In this document: in pieces, positions 27,138 through 36,800 of the stretch
Layout of the letters: each line of letters starts with the position of its first letter
Position numbering within the stretch: the first letter of the stretch is position 1
Source: CAZPXH01 sp964591085
Lineage (GTDB): Bacteria; Spirochaetota; Spirochaetia; DSM-27196; CAZPXH01
NCBI GenBank assembly: GCA_964591085.1
Contig: CAZPXH010000003.1
Span: forward strand, 172,766-236,765
Length of the DNA: 64,000 bases
Reading direction: 5' to 3'
The notes under the pieces: generated by a model
What the model was told of the DNA's origin: nothing
The model's input: only the letters and a program-made list of their open reading frames with translations
Database searches by the model: none
Translations under genes and position numbers: made by a program

Positions 27138-28951
27138 GCCCGGCGGAAGCGCGCGCCGCGGCAGCGGAGTCTCGTGCAAACAGGCTGCGCGCCATGATCC
27201 GCGAACGCGCCTCCAGCAGAAGCGGCGCACCCGACGGTTCCGCCTCCATTCCCATAGCAACGGTGAGCGGCATTGCTTCCACAACGGCGGGCATGATTGC
27301 GTGGTTTGACCGCGCCACTGCGGTCACAATCATCACCACCAAGAGTTTTCAGCTGCAGCCCAACCCCGGCAACGGAGAACCAATCATCACGGAAGCCAGG
27401 CCCGGATGCTTTGGCAACGCGGTGGGTCTGCGCAACCCCGGAATTCGGACCGGGATATCGCAGCTTGCGGCGCTCCGTGCAAGCACCGACATCTCCGCCC
27501 TGCTGCTGGTATCGCTGTCCGGGACCACTGCGGATGAGTTTGCACAGCTCGCCCGGCGTGCCGCGTCGGTCGCAGACATGGTGGAGCTCAACTACTCCTG
27601 CCCGCACGCCACCAAGGGCTATGGGGCGGACATCGGCAAGGACCGGGATCTTATCCAGCAGATCACGGCGGTGGTTGTAGAAGCAGTCGGGGAGATCCCG
27701 GTCATCGTCAAGCTCACACCCAACGTTCCGGACATTGCTGCAATGGCGGAAGCGGCAATTCTGGGCGGAGCGGCGGGTGTCAGCGCAATCAACACCGTGG
27801 GACCGGCCACCTACCCCCACCCGGGGGCTGGAGCGCAGATCCTCACAAACCCTCCTGACGGGCGCGGTGGCCAGAGTGGCGAGTGGGTCCGGGAGGTGGC
27901 AGTACATGCGGTCCGCAGCATCCGTGAGAGAATTGGCGGTTTCCCCGTCATCATCGCAATGGGCGGAGTAGCCACACCGCAGGATGCGGAAGCCCTTGCG
28001 AGCGCCGGTGCTGATGTGGTGGGCGTGGGCAGCGCACTTGCCCGAATCCACCAACGCGAGTGGCCGTTGTACCTGCGTTCGCTCGCAACCGGCGCCAAAT
28101 CCACCATATCCACGGAGCCGTCACCGCCATCCCTGCCGTCCCTGCGGGCGGCTGCCGGAATGGAGCTCAGGCCACACCAGGTCTTTGCCATCCGGGAGAT
28201 TGGTGGTGATCTGGTTGAGCTGGACGTCCAGTTGCCCCTGGAGTTTGCGCCGGGACAGAGCGTGTTCATCTGGATCCCAGGAGTCGGTGAGAAGCCCTTT
28301 GCTCCCGCCATCACCACGGCAGGAAGCGATTCCTCAGGCGGCGTTACTACTTTCCTGATCAAGCGCAGGGGCCCGGTGACCCGCGCTATCGCAGCAAGCC
28401 GTGCCGGTGACTCTGTGTACATCCGAGGTCCCTACGGAGATGCCTGGAGTCCAGCGACACCGGAGCAGGCGGTGCGAGCTCCGGTGGCTGGCGGCAGCGC
28501 CCTCCTCCTTGCGGCCGGAAGTGGGATGGCAACGCTTCCCGGTGTGGCGGAGCGCTATCACCGCGCCGGATACTCGGTGCACGCGGCAATTGGTGTGCGG
28601 ACCGCCATTGCCGGGAGCTCCGTACTTGCATCGCTGGAGCGTTGGGCATCCGTGGAGGTGGTGCCGGATCAGGGCCAGGAGGCCCGGGTGCTGCAACAGA
28701 TTGCCTCCCTGCTGTCTGGCCGCGCAGCGGAGAACAGGCCAGTACAGCGGGCGTGGGTGTGCGGTCCGGAGCGATTCATGCAGAGGGCCATGGAGACCTT
28801 GCGTGCCGCCGGGCTGCCTCCAGGGCAGATTCAGCTCTCCCTGGAGCGGATGATGCGATGCGGTGTGGGAATGTGCGGCGAGTGCCACCACAAGGGACTG
28901 CTAACCTGCCAGTTTGGAACAGTGATAACCGCGGAGGAGATTGGACAATGA
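27125..28951 (+). CDS. pyrDK: dihydroorotate dehydrogenase B, catalytic-electron transfer fusion PyrDK
   Basis: One 608-residue chain for a normally two-subunit enzyme. Residues ~1-325 are class 1B PyrD: PNPGNGEPIITEARPG, VELNYSCPHATKG (with the probable catalytic Cys), VIVKLTPNVPDI and AMGGVATPQDAEALASAGAD. Residues ~340-608 are PyrK: a ferredoxin-reductase-like FAD/NAD region (FAPGQSVFIWIPG, VYIRGPYGDAW, LLLAAGSGMA) and a C-terminal 2Fe-2S cysteine cluster MRCGVGMCGECHHKGLLTC. The GTG at 27125 has GGAG five bases upstream and overlaps pyrEF by 13 bases. A TTG at 27134 is an alternative. NAD-linked electron transfer is implied. Confidence 0.93.
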   Translation: MAGLSPAEARAAAAESRANRLRAMIRERASSRSGAPDGSASIPIATVSGIASTTAGMIAWFDRATAVTIITTKSFQLQPNPGNGEPIITEARPGCFGNAVGLRNPGIRTGISQLAALRASTDISALLLVSLSGTTADEFAQLARRAASVADMVELNYSCPHATKGYGADIGKDRDLIQQITAVVVEAVGEIPVIVKLTPNVPDIAAMAEAAILGGAAGVSAINTVGPATYPHPGAGAQILTNPPDGRGGQSGEWVREVAVHAVRSIRERIGGFPVIIAMGGVATPQDAEALASAGADVVGVGSALARIHQREWPLYLRSLATGAKSTISTEPSPPSLPSLRAAAGMELRPHQVFAIREIGGDLVELDVQLPLEFAPGQSVFIWIPGVGEKPFAPAITTAGSDSSGGVTTFLIKRRGPVTRAIAASRAGDSVYIRGPYGDAWSPATPEQAVRAPVAGGSALLLAAGSGMATLPGVAERYHRAGYSVHAAIGVRTAIAGSSVLASLERWASVEVVPDQGQEARVLQQIASLLSGRAAENRPVQRAWVCGPERFMQRAMETLRAAGLPPGQIQLSLERMMRCGVGMCGECHHKGLLTCQFGTVITAEEIGQ

Positions 28952-30006
28952 TTGATCCCCACGTGCACCTGCGGGACTGGGCCCAGAGCGAGAAGGAAAC
29001 GCTCGCCCACGGACTCTCATTCGCGTGGCGCATCGGTCTCTCCGGAGTTTTTGAGATGCCAAACACGAATCCCCCACTTACCACCAGAGATGCGATAGCG
29101 CGGCGCCTTGCGGACGCGGATCGGGCCAGGGCGGAGATCAACTCCCCCATCTTCCACGGCCTGTACTTTGGCGCCACGCCGGATCCCGATCAGCTTGCCG
29201 AGGTTGTTGCCGCGCACGCCGAGTTCTTTCCCCGCGTTGTGGGGATGAAGCTCTTTGCCGCGCACAGCACCGGACGGATGGGAGTGATCACGCGGGACGC
29301 GCAGTGGCGGGTCTGGAGCAGGCTTGCAGAGCTGGACTACCGCGGCGTGGTTGCCGTGCACGCGGAGACGGAGGATCTGTGTTACCCGGAACTCTGGGAT
29401 CCGGCCGATCCCATCAGCCACGGAACGGTGCGCCCGGTGGCCGCGGAGATACACTCGGTCAGGCAACAGATTGAGCTTGCAAGCGAGGCAGGATTCCGGG
29501 GCAGCCTGCACATCGTGCACGTCACCACCCCGGATGTGCTGGACATCATCAATGAGGCACGCGGCAGCCATTCCTTTGCCATCCGCGGTGGCGTGACGCC
29601 GCACCACGCGCTCCTGAATGATTCGCTCCTGCGGAAGTCCGTTGTTCCGGAGTGGAAGGTGAACCCGCCGATCCGGCCGCCGGCCATCCAGGAAGTCATG
29701 TACCAGCGCGTCATGTCCGGGTCCATTGACTGGATTGAGAGCGACCACGCTCCCCACACGCTGGAAGACAAGCGCGCCGGCGCGAGTGGCATCCCCGGCA
29801 TCCCGGCCTTCCGCCTGCTCACCGACATGCTGCGTGAAAGGCTATCTCCCGATGATGCGGACCGCCTCACCCACCAGGCCGTGATAGACGCGTTCCAGAT
29901 CCCGGCAGATACATTCCCGGAGAATCCTGCAGCACACGCTCCCTGGTCCTACACCGACGCCGCAACGGAATACCCCTGGGATCCCTACCGCTTCCTGGTG
30001 GGATAG
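28948..30006 (+). CDS. pyrC: dihydroorotase PyrC
   Basis: Cyclises carbamoyl aspartate, third step of the pathway. It has 352 residues and starts at the ATG at 28948, which overlaps the pyrDK stop by four bases and has GGAGGAG eight bases upstream. Metal ligands are visible in DPHVHLRD (residues 3-10), the likely carboxylated lysine in VVGMKLFAA, the histidines in VVAVHAET and LHIVHVTT, and the catalytic ESDHAPHT. It closes the operon. With the carbamoyl-phosphate synthase genes absent, the operon covers every step from carbamoyl phosphate to UMP. Confidence 0.95.
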   Translation: MIDPHVHLRDWAQSEKETLAHGLSFAWRIGLSGVFEMPNTNPPLTTRDAIARRLADADRARAEINSPIFHGLYFGATPDPDQLAEVVAAHAEFFPRVVGMKLFAAHSTGRMGVITRDAQWRVWSRLAELDYRGVVAVHAETEDLCYPELWDPADPISHGTVRPVAAEIHSVRQQIELASEAGFRGSLHIVHVTTPDVLDIINEARGSHSFAIRGGVTPHHALLNDSLLRKSVVPEWKVNPPIRPPAIQEVMYQRVMSGSIDWIESDHAPHTLEDKRAGASGIPGIPAFRLLTDMLRERLSPDDADRLTHQAVIDAFQIPADTFPENPAAHAPWSYTDAATEYPWDPYRFLVG

Positions 30007-30054
30007 CGTGGGTTCTGTTACGTGTGGGTTTCCGCTGGCCTGGTGAGAACCGGC

Positions 30055-30078
30055 GCCACCCGGACCGGGCGGGCTTTT
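30055..30078 (+). terminator. candidate terminator of the pyr operon
   Basis: About 50 bases after pyrC, a GC-rich hairpin (GCC-ACCC, loop GGACC, GGG-CGGGC) is followed directly by TTTT. The stem has one mismatch and a bulge and the T-run is short, so the call is moderate. Confidence 0.45.
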
Positions 30079-30329
30079 GAGTACAACCTGGAGAGATGAT
30101 TGCTGAAAACAGTCAGGCGCCTGGAGTACACGGGCTGTAAGGCGGCGGTTCCGTCAACGAATGACTGCAGAACGGTCCGATCGTTTCCCGCAGCCCGGCG
30201 TGGACAAATGATTCGGTGGGAATACGCAACATAACACTGCTGAGCGGTCGAAGGTCACCGTGGAGCAGCGAACGATCCGATGCGTCCAGCTTTTTAGACG
30301 CGTCTAGAAATTTGCCCTGTTTCGGCGCC
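30079..30329. other. intergenic region between convergent pyrC and pstA
   Basis: No coding frame, tRNA or repeat element is supported here. The only structure noted is the perfect 12-bp palindrome TAGACGCGTCTA at 30295-30306. It has no loop and no T-run on the correct side for a pstA terminator. Confidence 0.5.
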
Positions 30330-32009
30330 TTACTGCGTCGTAACCCTTGCGTTTAGTCGGCTTACAAGGCGCCTGGAAATGGTGTTGACCGCAAGTACAA
30401 TTAGAACGAGTATCGTAGCCGTTGCAAACGCATTCGGAATAGAGATGGTCTCACGAACCAGCAGGTAGAGGTGCACGGAGAGCACCCGCAACGGCGAGTT
30501 CAGGCTGCTCAGAAGAGCCAGATTGCTGCCCATTGTAAAAAGAACAGCGGCCGTCTCACCAATGGCACGACCAATACCAAGGATCATTCCGGTCACAATT
30601 CCTGGAGCCGCGCTGGGAAGGGTGACCCTGAAGATGGTCTGCATCTTGCTCGCCCCAAGCGCCAGACTTCCCTCACGGTAAGCCGCTGGAACGCTGAGAA
30701 GCGCCTCTTCGGCGGTACGCACAATGGTAGGAAGGATCATCAGGGTCAGTGTGAATGAGCCGGCAAGCAGCCCGGTCTGTAAGCCCAGAGCCTGACTGAA
30801 GAAGACCAGCCCAAACAGGCCAAAGATGATGGACGGCACACCGGCAAGCGTGTCGGTACCAATACGCAGCGCGGTCAGCAGCCGACCCTGCTTGGCGTAC
30901 TCCACCATGTATATGGCAGCCGCCACACCAATAGGGGTTGCAATCAGCACAACAAATACAATCACCGCCAGGGTATTGAGGATAATCGTGCTGATTCCTC
31001 CCACCTCTCCCGCGCGGCTTGGCGCTTCCCAGAGAAACGAGGGCCTGAGATTTGCCGAATGCTTGACAAATCGAACGTCGACAACAGGCAGATCATACTG
31101 GACCGTCTCCCGGCTCCGTAACAGAGCAAAGGCACCCCGTGTCTCACGGAGAAACTGCGCCGCCTGTTCAAGCGAAGCCGCCGAGCGATAGCCATTCTGC
31201 ATCTCCTCATCCGCGAACGCTGCCTGGGCCGAGCGCTCCGCGGTGCCAATGGATTGCGAGAGCTGGATCATCCGGATTGGTATACCGGTCGGAGCTGTCG
31301 ACACAAAACCATCACGCGTCGCCTCATCCCACGATTCAAGCTCCCCCCGAAGGATGGCAGGAATCTGGGACTCGTCCACACTGTTCAGACGTCGGCCATC
31401 AACAAGATCGGTGACCGACGGGTGTATGGCCACGCTGTACTGCCGCACACCCACCGTGCGCACACCGCGGAGCTCGTCCGTAATCTCTCTCGGCACCAGC
31501 ACAACGGCACCGGACGAACCGTCAAGAAACTGATTGAGCGCTTCAACGGAGCGTATTCGGGAAATGGTCTGGGGCAAGCCCGATTCACCGAGCAGCAGAT
31601 AGTCCGTAACCCCAGCAACAAAGCGTGGTTGGGCAGACCAGATCGCGGCGTCAATCGTACGATCCTGGCCGGTCAGAAATCCCCAATATCCGTTTTCGCC
31701 AGAGAACATGTCCCGCAGATCGTGGTAGGAGAGACGGGGGAGGCGCAGCGACCCGCTTGCAATTACGGAAAACTCAACATCCGGATACTCGCCACCCACA
31801 ACAACCGACTCATCCGCCAGGGATGTCACCGGATCTTGCTCCACAGAACGGGTGTAGAAGCCATTCACCAGAATATAGCCAATGATCATAACCAGCACGG
31901 TAAGTGTCAGTGCCGCGGCTACCCAGAGTCCGCCCTTTGCAATGACGTTCCACCGGCGAACCACCAGCGTATGGGGCGCGCGGGACAGGTATGCATCTTT
32001 CGTCTTCAT
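30330..32009 (-). CDS. pstA: phosphate ABC transporter permease PstA with enlarged periplasmic loop
   Basis: A 559-residue protein, almost twice the usual PstA length of about 300. TM1 lies at residues ~26-50. The permease core begins at ~338 with IILNTLAVIVFVVLIATPIGVAAAIYMVEYA, and the coupling (EAA-type) loop SLALGASKMQTIFRVTLPSAAPGI is near 465-488. Between them is a ~290-residue periplasmic insert with two similar units (about 80-173 and 191-298). Both units resemble pieces of a PstS-type binding fold: LSYHDLRDMFSGENGYW and VDESQIPAILRGELESW, then RSVEALNQFLDGSSGAVVL and ASLEQAAQFLRETRGAFALL. The ATG overlaps the pstC stop (TGATG). Longer PstA proteins with an N-terminal DUF3333 are known in proteobacteria; whether this insert belongs to that family is open. 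Confidence 0.88.
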   Translation of the reverse strand: MKTKDAYLSRAPHTLVVRRWNVIAKGGLWVAAALTLTVLVMIIGYILVNGFYTRSVEQDPVTSLADESVVVGGEYPDVEFSVIASGSLRLPRLSYHDLRDMFSGENGYWGFLTGQDRTIDAAIWSAQPRFVAGVTDYLLLGESGLPQTISRIRSVEALNQFLDGSSGAVVLVPREITDELRGVRTVGVRQYSVAIHPSVTDLVDGRRLNSVDESQIPAILRGELESWDEATRDGFVSTAPTGIPIRMIQLSQSIGTAERSAQAAFADEEMQNGYRSAASLEQAAQFLRETRGAFALLRSRETVQYDLPVVDVRFVKHSANLRPSFLWEAPSRAGEVGGISTIILNTLAVIVFVVLIATPIGVAAAIYMVEYAKQGRLLTALRIGTDTLAGVPSIIFGLFGLVFFSQALGLQTGLLAGSFTLTLMILPTIVRTAEEALLSVPAAYREGSLALGASKMQTIFRVTLPSAAPGIVTGMILGIGRAIGETAAVLFTMGSNLALLSSLNSPLRVLSVHLYLLVRETISIPNAFATATILVLIVLAVNTISRRLVSRLNARVTTQ

Positions 32010-32908
32010 CAGGCCAGTCTCATCCGGGACCGATGCACGATGATCTGCACAACGGTGTTGATCAGCATAATGAACATGAATAGAACGATTGCTATTGTGA
32101 ACAGCGTCACCCGATGGTCTCCAGCGGCATAACCCATGTCATTGATGATGGCCATGGTCAGCGTCCGAACCCGGGAATAGACGCCGTCGGTCGGCATGGT
32201 CGGCTGATTACCCGCAACCATGAGCACTGCCAACGTCTCCCCGACCGCCCGGCCAGTCCCCAGCAGGACACCCGTAATGATACCTCTTCGGGCTCCAGGA
32301 ACCAGCACCCGGGAGATTGTCTGCCAGTGCGTAGAGCCGAGCGCTATGCTTGCCTCGGCGTACTCCCTGGGGACGGATCGCACGGAGACTTCCGTGATGT
32401 TGATGATTGTCGGAAGTGTCATTACCGCAAGGATTGCCATAGCAGAGAAAGCATTGTAGTTGACCAGGGGGTTGGGAACGTTCCGCAGAAAAAAGCCGAT
32501 CATCATGACACCAAAGAATCCGTAAACAACTGATGGGATGCCAGCAAGGACCTCAGTGGCGGAGCGCAGAATGCCCCGCCACTTCCCGGTCGCCACCTCC
32601 GCTATAAAAACACCAACGGACACCCCTATGGGGACCGCCATCAGGAGGGCGCCGGCTGTTACCATCAGAGAGGCCACTATGAACGGTGCAATACCCAAAT
32701 CCGGGGGATAACCAATCGGATACCACTCGGTGCCAAAGAGGAACTGGCCAACCGACGGAGGTATATTTCCGTCTACTGATCGAAAGAAGAGGGGCAACCC
32801 CTCCTGAAACACAAAGACAGTAATGAACAGGACGCTCAGCGCAGATAGTGCCGCGCAGGAGAGGAATACGCCCTTACCGGTAGACTCAAAGAACGCTCGG
32901 GTTTTCAC
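32009..32908 (-). CDS. pstC: phosphate ABC transporter permease PstC
   Basis: A 299-residue permease with six membrane segments. It has ATEVLAGIPSVVYGFFGV, typical of PstC/PstA, and the coupling loop ASIALGSTHWQTISRVLVPGA. The GTG at 32908 is preferred, with GGAGGT four bases upstream. The open frame runs six more codons to two further GTGs without a ribosome site. It lies 25 bases after pstS. No ATPase gene follows the permeases. Confidence 0.92.
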   Translation of the reverse strand: MKTRAFFESTGKGVFLSCAALSALSVLFITVFVFQEGLPLFFRSVDGNIPPSVGQFLFGTEWYPIGYPPDLGIAPFIVASLMVTAGALLMAVPIGVSVGVFIAEVATGKWRGILRSATEVLAGIPSVVYGFFGVMMIGFFLRNVPNPLVNYNAFSAMAILAVMTLPTIINITEVSVRSVPREYAEASIALGSTHWQTISRVLVPGARRGIITGVLLGTGRAVGETLAVLMVAGNQPTMPTDGVYSRVRTLTMAIINDMGYAAGDHRVTLFTIAIVLFMFIMLINTVVQIIVHRSRMRLA

Positions 32909-32933
32909 CGTTACCTCCACCACCACATGCGCA

Positions 32934-33815
32934 TTACCGGACCGGGAGGAAGCCTACGTCACGAACGATATCCTGGCCGATCTCACCAAGTAGAAAGTCA
33001 AGGAAGACCTGACGCTGGCCCGTCGGCTCCCCCGCGAACACCACGTTCAATGGCCGGACTATGGGGTACTCTCCTGTGGCGACGGTCTCAATGGAGTTCT
33101 GCACGCCGTTGACCGAGATCGCTTTCCCGCCTTCCGCCAGGACGCGTCGCATGGTAACCAGTGATACATACCCAATTGCATATGGTGTCTGCGTTACCAT
33201 GGTTGCCATATTGCCGTTACTTTCAGTCACAAGGGCGCGGCGAATGTAGCGGGCATCGTCTCCATAGGTCCGCACCAGTACTGCCTCCATGAACGCGCCA
33301 AAGGTGCCACTGGCCTGATCCCTTCTCACCACAATGATCTCTTGATCCGGACCACCGAACTCCTGCCAGTTCTGTATCTCTCCCACGAAGATCTTTGCCA
33401 GATCCGCCAGGCTGATATCGTCTATCGGCACGGTAGGGTGGGCAACAACCGCAAGGCCGTCTACCGCAATGGTGATCTCACTCAGCCCCTGCTCACGCTC
33501 GCGGATGTAGAGCGCACGACTAGCCGCGCCCACGTCATAGACTCCGTTCAGGGTCCCCTGAATCCCGGCGGTAGAACCGGGAGCGTCGTAAGACAGCTCT
33601 GCTGAGGGATCAATCTCCGTCAGGTAGCGCTCCACCGCAGAGCTCATCACCGGATCCATTGTGGTGGACCCGCCCATAGAAAGCCGAAAGCCCCCACCCT
33701 CCTGCTGACCCTCTGCAAACAGCAATACCGGGACAAGCACCAGTACCGTCAACAGGAGAAGCTTCCCCCGTGGACGGGCAACGCCGGCACGCCCATATGT
33801 AACCAATGACTGCAT
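32934..33815 (-). CDS. pstS: phosphate-binding periplasmic protein PstS
   Basis: A 293-residue binding protein. The N-terminus carries a signal peptide (LLLLTVLVLVPVLLFA) with mature start EGQQEGGG. Phosphate-binding elements are visible in GGSTTMDPVMSSA, YDAPGSTAGIQG and DQASGTFGAFME. LADLAKIFVGEIQNW and TPYAIGYVSL also fit. The ATG at 33815 follows GAGGAG by seven bases. It lies 36 bases after the receptor gene in the same direction, so it shares the operon with the Ton genes. Confidence 0.93.
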   Translation of the reverse strand: MQSLVTYGRAGVARPRGKLLLLTVLVLVPVLLFAEGQQEGGGFRLSMGGSTTMDPVMSSAVERYLTEIDPSAELSYDAPGSTAGIQGTLNGVYDVGAASRALYIREREQGLSEITIAVDGLAVVAHPTVPIDDISLADLAKIFVGEIQNWQEFGGPDQEIIVVRRDQASGTFGAFMEAVLVRTYGDDARYIRRALVTESNGNMATMVTQTPYAIGYVSLVTMRRVLAEGGKAISVNGVQNSIETVATGEYPIVRPLNVVFAGEPTGQRQVFLDFLLGEIGQDIVRDVGFLPVR

Positions 33816-33851
33816 CCAACATCTCCTCTTTCTGTATACCATCATAATATT

Positions 33852-36800
33852 CTATAGCGAAAGCTTGGCGGACAAACTGTATACCCGACCAAGGCGCCGG
33901 GACTCAACTACGTTGCTCCCGTCTGCGGACCGCTCACTGCTCAGGGTAGTCTCAGACAACGGATCAAGGATGTTTTCAACACTGAACCCGATAGAGAAGT
34001 ACTGAGAGAAGCTTTGGTTCAGCACAACATTCAGGCGCTGGAACGGCTGCTCATAGATATCCGGCACGCCGTTTGTGCCAATGGTCACGATCCGGGGACC
34101 AAAGACGTTATAGTTGAAAAAGAGTGACGTGTACTGGTCCCGATTCTGTGACCATGAAACGGTGTTCCGATACCCCAGCGAAACATTCACAACGTAGGGA
34201 GACTGGCCTTCCAGTGGTCGGGTTGCATTGGTGTTCGCCACCGCCTTGTCCTCCGTCAGGCCCGAGTTGGGATCCGTGAGTGTGAGGACAAACTCCGAAG
34301 AATCAATCTGCGATGCGATGTAGGCAAAGTTGCCGGTCAGGGTGAGATCCCGGAAGACCCCGGCCACACCCCCAAGCAGCTGCCGGCGGCGAAGTGTCTG
34401 ATCAAGCGTAGGGGCGTTCACGTTGATCACCGCGCGGCGGATCAAGTCTCCCACGTAGCGTCCGGTCAGTTGCCACTCAAGCTCTGCACCCACGTTCTGC
34501 GCCGTGGGGATGTTCCCAAGGGTAGTAAGCAGCTCTCCACCCCCGCGGTTGAGCTGAAAGCGCTCAACCGGGTTCTGGAAGTACTTGTAAAAGCCACCAA
34601 GGCTTATAAATTCACGCTCCGCGATATACCACTCCCATCGGGCGTCTGCGTTGTACAGCCGAGCGATTTTCAGAGTCGGATTCCCCTGGAAAGAGCCTGA
34701 TCCGGGCGCGCCGCTGTATTTCTCCTGCGGGGAGAGCTCATTGAGATCCGGCCGGTTCAGCGTAGCGCTTACTCCCAGACGCAGTTGAGTGTCATCCCCA
34801 GTGGGAACGGTGAGATTCACCGCCGGCAGCAGCATGTCCAGGATAGATGCCGGTACCAGCACCTGTGCAGGGGCCGGGTCACCGGTGAACCGGTCAAAGG
34901 AACTGACCGCCTGTCGTGACCACTCCACCCGTACTCCGGTGGAGAGCCGTGAGCTGCCAAAGAGCAGGATGTCGGCCTTTGTGTAGCCAGACAGTACAAG
35001 CTGCCTACTGCTTATGTTGTCCGTCGGCAGGGTGAACTCCGCAAAGTCAAAGATCCCGTCCGGCCCAATATTCTCCGAGGTAAAGAAGTCGTCAGGGTCC
35101 CCCGACACTATGTCTTTGTTCGTGCCCGCGTCGTCGTAGTCGTATCCAAAGCGTCGGGTCTCTGACGAACGCGTCTGATAGAACGCCTGCAGCCCAAAAT
35201 CCACAAAGTCCGCGGAGGCGTTTCCGAACCAGCCCACCGGAATTGAAAGAGAGAGCCCCCCGTCGTGCACAAAGTCATTCACATCGGTGAAGATGCGGCG
35301 GGTGGACGTCTGATCCTGCCAGAGGTAGGACTCTTCTTCTATAAAGTCCCCGTTATCCGTATCCTCCCGGAACACGTAGTAACGGCGATCAGGCTGATAA
35401 CTGCGGGCAAAGGAGAAACCGTAGCTCCACACAAGCTGCGAACCACCCAGGCCGGGCAACCGGTGCCGACCGCGCAGCGCCTGATTCAGAAGCGTCTGCT
35501 CCACCCAGAGCGTCTCCGTCTCCCCTATGTCAAACTGCTCGGACCCGTATTCACCCTGCAGCTTCTCAACCGTTGCGTCGGTGGCTCGCACCGCAAGTGA
35601 ACTGGATTCCAGCCGGAAGGCGCGGGTGTCCTCGTAGACAAGCTCAACCAGAGCACCTATATCAATGTCACGCGTGTTCAGCCTGACGTCGTAGTCATGG
35701 ATCGGACGTCCGAGTGTATCCGGGTCATTGGACGGCTCGTAGAAGGTCTGACGCTCGGTGATGGAGTTCCAGCTGTCCTTCATGGTGAGGCTGGCGGTAA
35801 ATCCAAAGTTGTGAAACTCAGACAGCTCAACTTTGTCACGAACAGAGACACTTCCGCTGTAGTCAAGCGGGATCATTCGTGGGGCCGGTGACCACGTACG
35901 CGCGAACGACTCACCAAACGCTTCCCGTTCCTCTTCATCGTAGCCCTCGCCGCCAATTCCACCCGCCGGACCAATAAGAAACTCTGAATCATCAATCGAT
36001 TCGGGCAGCGCGCGCGTTCCATCGTCAAATCCCAGGAAGTCAAACGCCCCACCCTCTTCAAAGAGTTCGGTAGTGAAGGTGGTGTTTTCTTTGTAGGAGA
36101 GAGAGAAAGAGACATCCGTGCGCAGGCGGCGGCGGTACTGATCGTCCGGCAGACCAATTGTCTCTACGTTTATGGCGCCACCGCCAAACTGACCGGGAAG
36201 CTCGGGAGAGTAGGTCTTCTGAACGGCCAGGGTCTCTATAATGCCGGCCGGGAAGAGATTCAGTGGCACCACCCGCTTGTCCACCTCCGGGCTTGGAAGG
36301 CCGGCTCCGTTCAAGTAGGAGCTTGAGTAGCGCTCTCCCATCCCACGCACGTAGACAAAGCGGCCGCCTACAATGGTGAGCCCGGTTATACGGCGCAGAG
36401 CACCTGCGGCATCTGAGTCTCCGCTCCTGCCGATCTGCTCCTGACCAATAAAGTTCACCACCGCGTCTGAGTCCGCCATCTCTTCAATGAGCTTGGCAAT
36501 GCCACCCTCCACGCGAACCTCTTCCACCGCAAAGACCGTCTGCTCGGCTAGCGCGACCGCCTGGGGCGTGAGCTCAACGTCCACGGTGGTCTCACCGTCG
36601 GCAACAACCTCCACCTCGCTGATTGTCTGAGTGGAGAAGTCCGGCTGAATCACCGAGAAGGTATGTAAGCCTTCGGGTAGCTCAACCTGGAACCGGCCGT
36701 CGTCATCCGTAGTCGCTTCGCGATCAATCCCACGAAACACAATGGTTGCTCCCGCGATCGGAGAGCCGTCCTCCAGTGCCGTCACGCGGCCGGTGATCAG

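Noticed and set aside
30295..30306. Palindrome TAGACGCGTCTA as a terminator for pstA
   Set aside because: It has no loop and is followed by A residues on the minus strand instead of T residues, so it does not fit an intrinsic terminator.
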